Source of the DNA: Candidatus Thioglobus perditus | GTDB taxonomy: Bacteria > Pseudomonadota > Gammaproteobacteria > PS1 > Pseudothioglobaceae | Direction: 5' to 3' | Length of the DNA: 64,000 nucleotides | Assembly (NCBI GenBank): GCA_002909145.1 | Contig: PNQY01000062.1 | Coordinates: 1 to 64,000, forward strand | In this document: piece after piece, positions 57,653 to 63,965 of the stretch | How the letters are laid out: every line of letters starts with the position of its first letter | How positions within the stretch are numbered: position 1 is the first letter of the stretch | Made by a program: the position numbers and the translations under genes | The notes under the pieces: model-generated | What the model was told of the DNA's origin: nothing | What the model saw: only the letters and a program-made list of their open reading frames with translations | Databases searched by the model: none

Positions 57653-58371
57653 AACATCAATTCAATTTCTTTTTTGGTTACAGCATCGGTAGGGTAGGCT
57701 ATTAATCCTTGTTGCATACCATTAATATAGCGCACAAAGTCTTCTTGTTTATCTATCATTAAAAACGCATTGCCATTTTTTTGTTCACCCATGGTGGTGG
57801 AAATTTTTATTCCATAATCATGCCCACAATGCAGAGCTATATCATCATCAACTTTTCTAAGTTTTTGCATTGAATGGAAAAATGCATCTATATTTCCCCC
57901 AGGTGCTGAGCAGTGTCCCGCGCCATATACAAATAAGGTATCGCCAACAATCAGGTCATGATCCAGTAGATAACAAACCCCCCCAGCAGTGTGCCCAGGA
58001 GTGTTAATAACTGTTGCTTTTGTATCTCCAAGACTAATTATATCGCCATCGTTAACTGTGGTTATTTCGCTATTTATTTCTAAATATGGAACCTCATTAG
58101 CACCTATAGTAATTTTAGCTCCAGTTTTTTCAGTAATTTCATCAGCAGCGTTAACATGATCGCCATGCCAATGAGTTAACCAAACATCTGTAAGCTTATA
58201 ACCTTTTTCGGTTATTTTTTGAATAAATAAATCCGCATCCCACGCCGGATCAATTATCGCACAAGTTTTTGAATTATGATCAAATATAAAATGAATGGAG
58301 TTTTCATACACTCCAACATGATGCAATGATTCTATTTTGTAGCTATTTTTGTTATTTTTTTTTAGTTTCAT
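57649..58371 (-). CDS. Metallo-beta-lactamase fold hydrolase (glyoxalase II-like)
   Basis: 240 residues with the metal motif H67-W-H69-G-D71-H72, later NTPGHTAGGVCYLL and HCGHDYG, plus GDTLFVYGAGHCSAPGG. The order resembles hydroxyacylglutathione hydrolase and persulfide dioxygenase. The AGHCSAPGGN segment is close to the glyoxalase II pattern, but the C-terminal domain is short, so the substrate is open. First gene of the nadD operon. Confidence 0.85.
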   Translation of the reverse strand: MKLKKNNKNSYKIESLHHVGVYENSIHFIFDHNSKTCAIIDPAWDADLFIQKITEKGYKLTDVWLTHWHGDHVNAADEITEKTGAKITIGANEVPYLEINSEITTVNDGDIISLGDTKATVINTPGHTAGGVCYLLDHDLIVGDTLFVYGAGHCSAPGGNIDAFFHSMQKLRKVDDDIALHCGHDYGIKISTTMGEQKNGNAFLMIDKQEDFVRYINGMQQGLIAYPTDAVTKKEIELML

Positions 58372-58394
58372 ACAAATATTTTACCAAACTAGTC

Positions 58395-58422
58395 TTGACT
58401 AATTCATCTTAGAGGATATAAT
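58395..58422 (+). promoter_or_regulatory. Promoter of the tRNA-Ala/tRNA-Glu operon
   Basis: TTGACT at 58395-58400 and TATAAT at 58417-58422 with a 16-bp spacer; the tRNA-Ala gene begins 30 bp downstream. Confidence 0.8.
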
Positions 58423-58451
58423 TTACTTCTTTTGCTTACGTACCAGTGTTT

Positions 58452-58527
58452 GGGGCTATAGCTCAGCTGGGAGAGCACGACACTGGCAGTGTCGGGGTCA
58501 GCGGTTCGATCCCGCTTAGCTCCACCA
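58452..58527 (+). tRNA. tRNA-Ala (GGC)
   Basis: 76 bases with encoded CCA. Acceptor GGGGCTA/TAGCTCC, D arm GCTC...GAGC, anticodon stem CGACA/TGTCG with loop CTGGCAG giving GGC, T arm AGCGG-TTCGATC-CCGCT. First of three tRNA genes here. Confidence 0.97.
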
Positions 58528-58545
58528 AAAGCAAAGAAAATTTAT

Positions 58546-58620
58546 GTCGCCTTCGTCTATCGGTTAGGACCCCAGGTTTTCATCCTGGTAAGAGGAGTTC
58601 GATTCTCCTAGGCGATGCCA
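58546..58620 (+). tRNA. tRNA-Glu (TTC), copy 1
   Basis: 75 bases with encoded CCA. Acceptor GTCGCCT/AGGCGAT (one G-U), D loop of 10, anticodon stem CCAGG/CCTGG with loop TTTTCAT giving TTC, T arm AGGAG-TTCGATT-CTCCT. It is 18 bp after tRNA-Ala and followed by a terminator. Confidence 0.96.
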
Positions 58621-58628
58621 TATCTATA

Positions 58629-58671
58629 AAAATGGTTTAGTTTCTTAAAAAAAGCTAAACCATTTTTTTTT
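58629..58671 (+). terminator. Terminator after tRNA-Glu copy 1
   Basis: AAATGGTTTAG and CTAAACCATTT form an 11-bp stem around a 14-base loop, followed by a run of T. It separates the first two tRNA genes from the second tRNA-Glu gene. Confidence 0.85.
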
Positions 58672-58690
58672 ATCTATTAAAATACTTTTT

Positions 58691-58768
58691 GTCGCGTTCG
58701 TCTAGTCTGGCCCAGGACCCCAGGATTTCATTCTGGTAACAGGAGTTCAAATCTCTTACGCGACGCCA
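58691..58768 (+). tRNA. tRNA-Glu (TTC), divergent copy 2
   Basis: 78 bases with encoded CCA. Acceptor GTCGCGT/ACGCGAC is perfect; anticodon stem CCAGG/TCTGG with loop ATTTCAT gives TTC; T arm AGGAG-TTCAAAT-CTCTT has a G-U pair. The D loop (TAGTCTGGCCCAG) has 13 bases against 10 in copy 1. It differs from copy 1 in most stems and lies beyond a terminator, so its expression is uncertain. It could be an isoacceptor of separate origin or a degenerating copy. Confidence 0.85.
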
Positions 58769-58787
58769 AATTACCAATAAAATTTTT

Positions 58788-59732
58788 ATGAGTCAATTAC
58801 AAGTAATCATCCCCGATAGACTAATTGGCCAACGTATAGATAGCGCTCTTGCGCAAATGTTGCCAGATTACTCAAGATCAAAAATTACCTCGTGGGTTCG
58901 CTCTGGCGATGCTCTACTTAATGGTAATACTTTCAAGCCCAAAGAAAAAATTCTTGGTGGTGAAATTGTTTCTGTAACTATTAAGCAAGAAAAAACCAAC
59001 GATTGGCAAGCTGAAGATATTGCCATTGATGTGGTTTATGAAGACGACGATATCCTTGTTGTTAATAAACCAGTAGGGCTGGTTACTCATCCTGGTGCCG
59101 GAAACTGGAGCGGTACGCTTGCTAATGCACTTCTGCATTATGATTCATCTTTGGCTAACTTAGATAGAGCCGGGATTGTGCATAGATTAGACAAAAACAC
59201 TTCAGGACTTATGGTGGTTGCTCGCAGTGAATTGGCACAAAAGAATCTAGTTGAACAACTACAAACTCATAGCGTTTCGCGCGAATACTCGGCTGTTGTT
59301 TATGGGCATATGATATCTGGTGGTACGGTAGATGAGCCTATTGGTCGTGACCCAAAAGATAGAATTAGACAGGCTGTAGTTGAAGAGGGCAAACATGCCA
59401 TCACTCATTATCGAGTTATTGATCGTTTTGCTAATCATACTCATGTGAAATGTATTTTGGAAACAGGGCGCACTCATCAGATCCGTGTGCATATGTCTTA
59501 TATTGATCACCCACTTATTGCTGATTCAATGTATGGTGGCAAGATTCGTTTTCCTAAAAAAGCCGATGATGCACTTAAAAATGCGCTTAAAGGCTTTAAT
59601 CGTCAAGCGCTACACGCCAAAAAACTTAGTTTAACCCACCCAATCACTGGCGAGTCAATGTCATGGAAAGCACCTTTGCCACAAGATTTACAAGAGTTGC
59701 TCCAGGTTTTAAGTGAATTTGACCCTGTTTAA
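58788..59732 (+). CDS. rluD: 23S rRNA pseudouridine(1911/1915/1917) synthase
   Basis: 314 residues. N-terminal S4 domain (about 1-75: RLIGQRIDSALAQMLPDYSRSKITSWVRSGDALLNG), then the RluA-type catalytic domain with D135 in HRLDKNTSGLMV and GRTHQIRVHMSYIDHPLIAD. RluD pseudouridine 1915 is the base later methylated by RlmH, whose gene is 2 kb away. The pgeF gene follows at 2 bp, a conserved pairing. Confidence 0.95.
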   Translation: MSQLQVIIPDRLIGQRIDSALAQMLPDYSRSKITSWVRSGDALLNGNTFKPKEKILGGEIVSVTIKQEKTNDWQAEDIAIDVVYEDDDILVVNKPVGLVTHPGAGNWSGTLANALLHYDSSLANLDRAGIVHRLDKNTSGLMVVARSELAQKNLVEQLQTHSVSREYSAVVYGHMISGGTVDEPIGRDPKDRIRQAVVEEGKHAITHYRVIDRFANHTHVKCILETGRTHQIRVHMSYIDHPLIADSMYGGKIRFPKKADDALKNALKGFNRQALHAKKLSLTHPITGESMSWKAPLPQDLQELLQVLSEFDPV

Positions 59733-59734
59733 AT

Positions 59735-60439
59735 GTGAACAAATTTCCTGAAAATGTTCATCTAGTCTCAACACCAAGAATGATTGAGGGTGGGGTAACT
59801 CAGAATAATTATCAAAATTTTAATCTTGCCACACATGTGGGTGATGACCTGGATTTAGTTGAGCACAATCGGGCATTGCTTGTTAAGTATTACAATCTGC
59901 CTAGCTTGCCAAAATATTTAGAACAGGTGCATTCGAACAACTGTTTAGAGGCTACAAGCGCTGAATGCGTAGGTGACGCTGTAGTTACAAGTGATAAGAA
60001 TGTGGTTTGTTGTGTGCTAACAGCAGACTGCTTGTCAATTTTTGCTAGTAATAAATCTGGTACCAAAGTTGGTGTGGCGCACGCAGGATGGAAGGGTGTT
60101 GTAAATGGAGTGATTGAATCTTTTGTCAATAAGTTTGACGCTACGGATTTATTAATACATTTTGGCCCAGCAATATCTCAGAAAAATTTTGAAGTTGGCA
60201 AAGAGGTGTTTGATCAGTTTATTGATAAAGATGAAAATCTTAAGCCCTCATTTATAAAATCAGGTGATAAATATAAATTAGATATTTATCAGGCGGCAAC
60301 AATTATTCTTAATGGTTTAGGAGTTAGAAATATCACCGGCGGAGATCAGTGTACATTTGCCCAGAAGGGCGATTACTTTTCTTATCGTCGGGACGGCTCT
60401 AAATCAGGCAGAATGGCTAACCTTATCTGGATTGAGTAG
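59735..60439 (+). CDS. pgeF: PgeF/YfiH multicopper-like polyphenol oxidase family protein
   Basis: 234 residues. Motifs EQVHSNNCLEA, VLTADCLSIFASNK, VGVAHAGWKGVVNGVIESFV and FSYRRDGSKSGRMANLIWI define the DUF152/YfiH family, linked to peptidoglycan editing in E. coli and to purine nucleoside cleavage in other members. Zinc ligands are the His and Cys of these motifs. The start is GTG at 59735; ATG 59733 is out of frame. Second gene of the rluD operon. Confidence 0.93.
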   Translation: MNKFPENVHLVSTPRMIEGGVTQNNYQNFNLATHVGDDLDLVEHNRALLVKYYNLPSLPKYLEQVHSNNCLEATSAECVGDAVVTSDKNVVCCVLTADCLSIFASNKSGTKVGVAHAGWKGVVNGVIESFVNKFDATDLLIHFGPAISQKNFEVGKEVFDQFIDKDENLKPSFIKSGDKYKLDIYQAATIILNGLGVRNITGGDQCTFAQKGDYFSYRRDGSKSGRMANLIWIE

Positions 60440-60442
60440 TTT

Positions 60443-60850
60443 TTAAGATTTTTTATCTTTCTCTTTACCACTAGCACTGAAATCCATAGTTTTAGTAAAT
60501 GGATTAAGGTGGTAATAATGCAGTGGTTTTTGCTTGCGCTGTTTTTGTTGTACCACACAGCCAACTACTTCGAACTCACTCTTAAGCTCAATTTCATCGT
60601 GTTGGGTGTTTAAAGGAATTAGGAATTTATCATTACCGCGTTCAATGTATTGACGAAAATACATATCTCCGTCATAGCGCACTACAGCGTATGCCAGGTT
60701 ATGAATCTGCATATTGGGGTCAATTATAACAATACAATTCTCACTAAACTCTGGCTCCATATAACTGCCAAGGTTTTGTAAGGCGAACGGCTCGGAGTTA
60801 GTTGAGCAATTAGTTTCGAATAATTCTTGTGGAGTATCTATGTCTGACAT
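60443..60850 (-). CDS. Degenerate S24/LexA-like peptidase domain protein
   Basis: 135 residues from ATG 60850 (a TTG start three codons earlier is possible). The beta-rich core FALQNLGSYMEPEFSENCIVIIDPNMQIHNLAYAVVRYDGDMYFRQYIERGNDKFLIPLN follows the S24 fold. At the nucleophile (GDSMEP in active members) it has GSYMEP, with Tyr where Ser stands, and the catalytic-lysine region reads MYFRQ with Arg. There is no helix-turn-helix. It is thus probably not a protease and may be a binding remnant. It overlaps the end of mutM. Confidence 0.75.
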   Translation of the reverse strand: MSDIDTPQELFETNCSTNSEPFALQNLGSYMEPEFSENCIVIIDPNMQIHNLAYAVVRYDGDMYFRQYIERGNDKFLIPLNTQHDEIELKSEFEVVGCVVQQKQRKQKPLHYYHLNPFTKTMDFSASGKEKDKKS

Positions 60851-61647
60851 TGTTTGCAATAAAACGTTGAGCGTTGATTTTGTGTAATTCGCTCTATTTT
60901 ACCATTGCAAGTGTCGCAACTATCACCTTCACGCCCATATACTAATAAAGTTTGGGCAAAATACCCAGGCGAGCCATCTACTTGAGAAAAGTCTTGTAGC
61001 GTAGTACCACCAGACTCAATTGATTTTTTTAAAATAGATTTAATATTCTCACTTAGTAGTTTGTATTTTTGTTTAGAAACTTCGCCAGCTTTGCGTTGCG
61101 GGTCAATGCCCGATTTAAACAAACTCTCACATGCGTAGATATTACCCACTCCAACTACAACCTTACTATCCATAATAAAGGCCTTGATGTTTTGCATTTT
61201 TTTGCGTGAGCGCGTATATAAATATGTATCGTCAAATAACCCCTCTAGTGGCTCAACTCCCAAAGAGTCTAATAATTTATGCGAACCGTCTTTGGAAAAT
61301 AGCACCGCACCAAAGCGCCTAGGGTCATTCAAACGCATAGATTTACCATTGGTAAAAATCACCTCGAAATGATCGTGCTTTATAAGTGGTGTGTTTTTAT
61401 CAACTACTTTAATTGACCCACTCATACCTAGATGCATTATTAATGTACCAACATCAAACTCTACAAGTAAGTACTTGCCTCTGCGTTTAATAGATTTAAC
61501 TTTTTGATTAGCAAACGTAGTATTCAGATGTTTGGGTATATCCCAGCGTAAATTATCACGATGTAATAGTACTCTTTCAACAGTTTGATTTACAATTAGC
61601 GGTTCTAGTCCACGTTTAGTGGTTTCCACCTCTGGCAATTCTGGCAT
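60838..61647 (-). CDS. mutM: Formamidopyrimidine-DNA glycosylase
   Basis: Removes 8-oxoguanine and formamidopyrimidines. 269 residues when started at ATG 61647, which gives the mature N terminus PELPEVET; the catalytic proline must follow the initiator Met, so a longer start at 61674 is excluded. Lysine of the GKYLLVEF strand, RLNDPRRFGAVLF, VGVGNIYACE and the C-terminal zinc finger CDTC...CKQC complete the family set. Its 3' end overlaps the S24-like gene. Confidence 0.96.
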   Translation of the reverse strand: MPELPEVETTKRGLEPLIVNQTVERVLLHRDNLRWDIPKHLNTTFANQKVKSIKRRGKYLLVEFDVGTLIMHLGMSGSIKVVDKNTPLIKHDHFEVIFTNGKSMRLNDPRRFGAVLFSKDGSHKLLDSLGVEPLEGLFDDTYLYTRSRKKMQNIKAFIMDSKVVVGVGNIYACESLFKSGIDPQRKAGEVSKQKYKLLSENIKSILKKSIESGGTTLQDFSQVDGSPGYFAQTLLVYGREGDSCDTCNGKIERITQNQRSTFYCKQCQT

Positions 61648-61678
61648 AATTTTTTCTAAGTTATTAATATGCAAAAGC

Positions 61679-61692
61679 TTGACTTAAGTCAA
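61679..61692. promoter_or_regulatory. FNR/CRP-type palindrome upstream of the PuuD-like gene
   Basis: TTGACTTAAGTCAA is a perfect 14-base palindrome close to the FNR/Anr consensus TTGAT-N4-ATCAA. A TATAAT at 61711-61716 puts its centre about 38 bases before the likely start, near the -41.5 activation position. Confidence 0.6.
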
Positions 61693-61710
61693 TAAATATT
61701 CACACGAGTG

Positions 61711-61716
61711 TATAAT
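61711..61716 (+). promoter_or_regulatory. -10 box of the PuuD-like gene
   Basis: TATAAT, with no good -35 at the right distance; a second TATAAT follows at 61724-61729. Lack of a -35 fits an activator-dependent promoter. Confidence 0.45.
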
Positions 61717-61759
61717 ACCTTATTATAATAATCAACTTCTAAATAGCAGAGGCAAAAAA

Positions 61760-62341
61760 ATGGAATACGTTAATTCAGTTAAAGGCAAAATTTTATTAGG
61801 ATTTTTATTTGCAGCAATAGTATTTGTTGCATTTAATGGCACAGGCAATATGAATCACTACTCAATGCATGTATGGTTACATGTTGCAGCAGGTGTTTTA
61901 TGGGTAGGATTACTTTACTACTTTAACTTTGTACAAGTACCAGGTATGGGTGAGGCCCTAGCTGATACTGACGGCCCAGGCCCAGCAGCAATTGGCAAGT
62001 ATATTGCACCTAGAGCGCTTTTGTGGTTTAGAATGGCAGCAGCTACAACTTGGGCATTAGGTTTAATTCTTCTAGCTCTACAAGGTCGTGGTGTTGATGG
62101 TGTTGTCGGTGCGTTTACTCTTGCTCAGGGTTACGAGATAATTGGCATAGGTGCATGGATGGGTACAATCATGGCATTTAATGTTTGGATCATCATCTGG
62201 CCAAATCAACAAAAGATCTTAGGTATGGTTTCAGCATCTGCTGAAGAGATTGTCACAGCGAAGAAGAATGCGGCGTTGGCATCTTCAATAAACGTAATAT
62301 TGTCTATCCCAATGTTATTAGCAATGATTGCATGGCACTAA
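61760..62341 (+). CDS. PuuD-type membrane protein without cytochrome domain
   Basis: 193 residues with four to five membrane segments (near 10-27, 35-58, 95-115, 130-150, 173-190). MHVWLHVAAGVLWVGLLYYFNFVQVP is the start of the PuuD/DUF989 urate hydroxylase membrane domain, with His residues suitable for heme or metal. Full PuuD is about twice as long and ends in a cytochrome c; that part is missing, as in short homologues often seen in marine bacteria. Urate oxidation is therefore not established. An FNR-like site precedes it. Confidence 0.75.
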   Translation: MEYVNSVKGKILLGFLFAAIVFVAFNGTGNMNHYSMHVWLHVAAGVLWVGLLYYFNFVQVPGMGEALADTDGPGPAAIGKYIAPRALLWFRMAAATTWALGLILLALQGRGVDGVVGAFTLAQGYEIIGIGAWMGTIMAFNVWIIIWPNQQKILGMVSASAEEIVTAKKNAALASSINVILSIPMLLAMIAWH

Positions 62342-62373
62342 TATAGATTCTAATTTTTGTTAATTTCTTTGTT

Positions 62374-62433
62374 GGGCTGTTTGTTTGACTTGTCGTGTAT
62401 GTTTTATACCTTCCGATTTCAAACAGACAGCCC
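62374..62433 (+). other. Long hairpin in the 3' region of the PuuD-like transcript
   Basis: GGGCTGTTTGTTTG at 62374-62387 pairs with CAAACAGACAGCCC at 62420-62433 (14 positions, one G-U) around a 32-base loop. It lies 33 bp after the stop and before the terminator, so it would be in the mRNA 3' end or in a processed small RNA. Confidence 0.5.
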
Positions 62434-62485
62434 GCCTCAAACTTAACTAAAAATTAAAACTATATACATACATTTATAAGTCATT

Positions 62486-62513
62486 AAAAAACCGAGAACG
62501 TATCTCGGTTTTT
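62486..62513 (+). terminator. Terminator of the PuuD-like gene
   Basis: AAAAACCGAGA, loop ACGTA and TCTCGGTTTTTT; strong stem with T-tract. Confidence 0.92.
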
Positions 62514-62668
62514 TATTGTCTGAAATTTAATGACATATATATAAGTATAGAAAAGAGACATTAAATGCTATTAAAAATCCAATCAAAAGCTATTGTTGTC
62601 ATTGTTTTAAGGCAATTTTAATTACTTGCCACTTCTAAGTTGAGGGTGGCTGTGTGTCTCTTGTAGTA

Positions 62669-62680
62669 TTTTTGCAAAAA
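62669..62680. repeat. Palindrome TTTTTGCAAAAA, distal copy
   Basis: A 12-base perfect palindrome repeated exactly at 62791-62802, 122 bp apart, both upstream of the porin promoter. A direct repeat TGTAGTATTTTT surrounds this copy. Confidence 0.6.
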
Positions 62681-62790
62681 TGTAGTATTTTTACTTAAAA
62701 GTACTGAAAATCCTATTAAATAAGGCTTTTCAGACTGTTTTTAGTTACTAAGAGTACTATATTTGTAGTAAATATGTGTTTTTTGTATTT

Positions 62791-62802
62791 TTTTTGCAAA
62801 AA
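62791..62802. promoter_or_regulatory. Palindrome TTTTTGCAAAAA, promoter-proximal copy
   Basis: Ends 3 bp before the -35 box of the porin. Position and repetition suggest an operator or an UP-like element. Confidence 0.5.
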
Positions 62803-62805
62803 GTG

Positions 62806-62833
62806 TTGACTTTTAAAATAATATTCTTATAAT
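62806..62833 (+). promoter_or_regulatory. Porin promoter
   Basis: TTGACT at 62806-62811, 16-bp spacer, TATAAT at 62828-62833. Expected start near 62840, leader about 70 bases. Confidence 0.82.
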
Positions 62834-62865
62834 ATGCACTATCTTGACAAAAAGTTGGGAAAACC

Positions 62866-62892
62866 GTCAGAAATTATTCTGACATTTTTATT
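62866..62892 (+). promoter_or_regulatory. Hairpin in the porin leader
   Basis: GTCAGAA, loop ATTA, TTCTGAC, then ATTTTTATTT. It resembles a weak terminator inside the 5' leader, or a stabilising stem 20 bases before the GGAG site. Confidence 0.5.
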
Positions 62893-62910
62893 TAATTTTG
62901 GAGACAAAAA

Positions 62911-63828
62911 ATGAAAAAACAATTAATCGCAGCTGCAGTAGCAGCTACAATGACTTCAGTTGCTATGGCTGATATTTCTATCACTGGTACTGCTAAAGCA
63001 AACTACAAGAACAAAGATGCTAACGGTACTACTACTGACACAGTTACTAACGAAGTTGACTTAGTACTTGCTGGTTCAAACGGCGACTCTAAAGTTCACG
63101 TTGAACTTTCTATGGACGGTGGTAGCTCAACTAATACTGAAGATGCATGGTTATCAACTAAAGTTGGTGACGTAAGTATTAAGGCAGGTACTTGGAACCC
63201 TGGAGATACAGTTTTTACTGGTAATGCTACTCGTTCAACTGGTAACTGGATTCTTTCAAGTAGCGTTTCTGGTGTTAAAATTGCTTTAGAAGGTGATTCT
63301 CAAAAATCTGCAACTAAAACTACTTTTTCAGGCGACCTTGGTGGTGTGAATCTTAAGTACAACATGAAGCACACTTCTGATGAAGTATATGCATCAACTG
63401 ACCTTTCTGGCTTTGCTCTTGGTTTTGCTACGATCAGTGCTGACGCTGCAAACTCTGATGCAAGTTACGTAACTCTTTCTAAAGAATTAAACGGCGTAAC
63501 AGTTACTTTAGCAGATGCTAATGCTGATTCAAGCTACACTTTTGCTGGTGATACTAGTTACTTCGGTGATTCTGCTGCTAACGGTGTGGGTGCAGGCGAT
63601 GATCTTACTTCTGTTAAGCTTGCTGGTTCTGTTGGCGGTAACAAAGTTTCTGCACGTTTCGTATCAGTTGACTCTGCTGCTTCTACAGACTTCGACGTAA
63701 ACACTTTCCAAGTAACTCGTCCATTAGCTGGTGGCTCAACTCTTGAAGTAACTTACACAGATACTGATAAAGCTGGAGCTACTAATGACACAGAAGTTTT
63801 AGACTTTGAGCTAGCTGTTAAATTCTAA
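62911..63828 (+). CDS. Outer-membrane porin
   Basis: 305 residues with a signal peptide (KKQLIAAAVAATMTSVAMA) followed by DISITGTAKANY, the start of a gram-negative porin barrel. Alternating beta-strand pattern throughout, rich in Ser, Thr, Gly, Asp, no cysteine, and a terminal phenylalanine in DFELAVKF as required by the BAM machinery. Codon choice is unusually uniform (for example GGT, GCT, ACT), which with the strong promoter, GGAG site and terminator suggests high expression. It allows diffusion of small solutes; selectivity cannot be read from sequence. Confidence 0.88.
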   Translation: MKKQLIAAAVAATMTSVAMADISITGTAKANYKNKDANGTTTDTVTNEVDLVLAGSNGDSKVHVELSMDGGSSTNTEDAWLSTKVGDVSIKAGTWNPGDTVFTGNATRSTGNWILSSSVSGVKIALEGDSQKSATKTTFSGDLGGVNLKYNMKHTSDEVYASTDLSGFALGFATISADAANSDASYVTLSKELNGVTVTLADANADSSYTFAGDTSYFGDSAANGVGAGDDLTSVKLAGSVGGNKVSARFVSVDSAASTDFDVNTFQVTRPLAGGSTLEVTYTDTDKAGATNDTEVLDFELAVKF

Positions 63829-63872
63829 ATCTTATTTAGAAAACAGTTAACTTAAACTAAAAGTTTAAGTCT

Positions 63873-63904
63873 AAAACCCCCAACTTCAGTTGGGGGTTTT
63901 TTTT
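63873..63904 (+). terminator. Porin terminator
   Basis: AAAACCCCCAACT, loop and AGTTGGGGGTTTTTTTT; very strong stem. A smaller stem CTTAAACT/AGTTTAAG lies just upstream at 63851-63869. Confidence 0.94.
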
Positions 63905-63915
63905 CACCTCTTTGA

Positions 63916-63932
63916 GGAAGGCAAGGCCTTCC
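63916..63932. repeat. 17-base palindrome, copy 2
   Basis: GGAAGGCAAGGCCTTCC, the exact reverse complement of 56199-56215. On the minus strand it is preceded by GTGG, like the conserved head of REP elements. It lies 34 bp before a short open frame at the edge. Confidence 0.6.
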
Positions 63933-63965
63933 CCACTAATGGTAAATTTATGTACAATATTTAAT

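Larger units (their letters stand above)
62342..62910 (+). promoter_or_regulatory. 569-bp noncoding region between the PuuD-like and porin genes
   Basis: No credible gene on either strand. It holds a long hairpin (62374-62433), a terminator (62486-62513), an imperfect hairpin at 62704-62733 (CTGAAAA...TTTTCAG), two TTTTTGCAAAAA palindromes, and the porin promoter and leader. Confidence 0.75.

Noticed and set aside
58446-58640. 64-residue frame starting MFGAIAQLGEHDTGSVG
   Set aside because: It is the translation of tRNA-Ala and tRNA-Glu, a familiar spurious protein.
61648-61674. Longer start for mutM
   Set aside because: Formamidopyrimidine glycosylase needs proline directly after the initiator Met, so MPELPEVE at 61647 must be the start.
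62520-62805. Coding potential in the long intergenic region before the porin
   Set aside because: All frames are short and broken, with homopolymer T/A runs; only repeats and regulatory signals were found.
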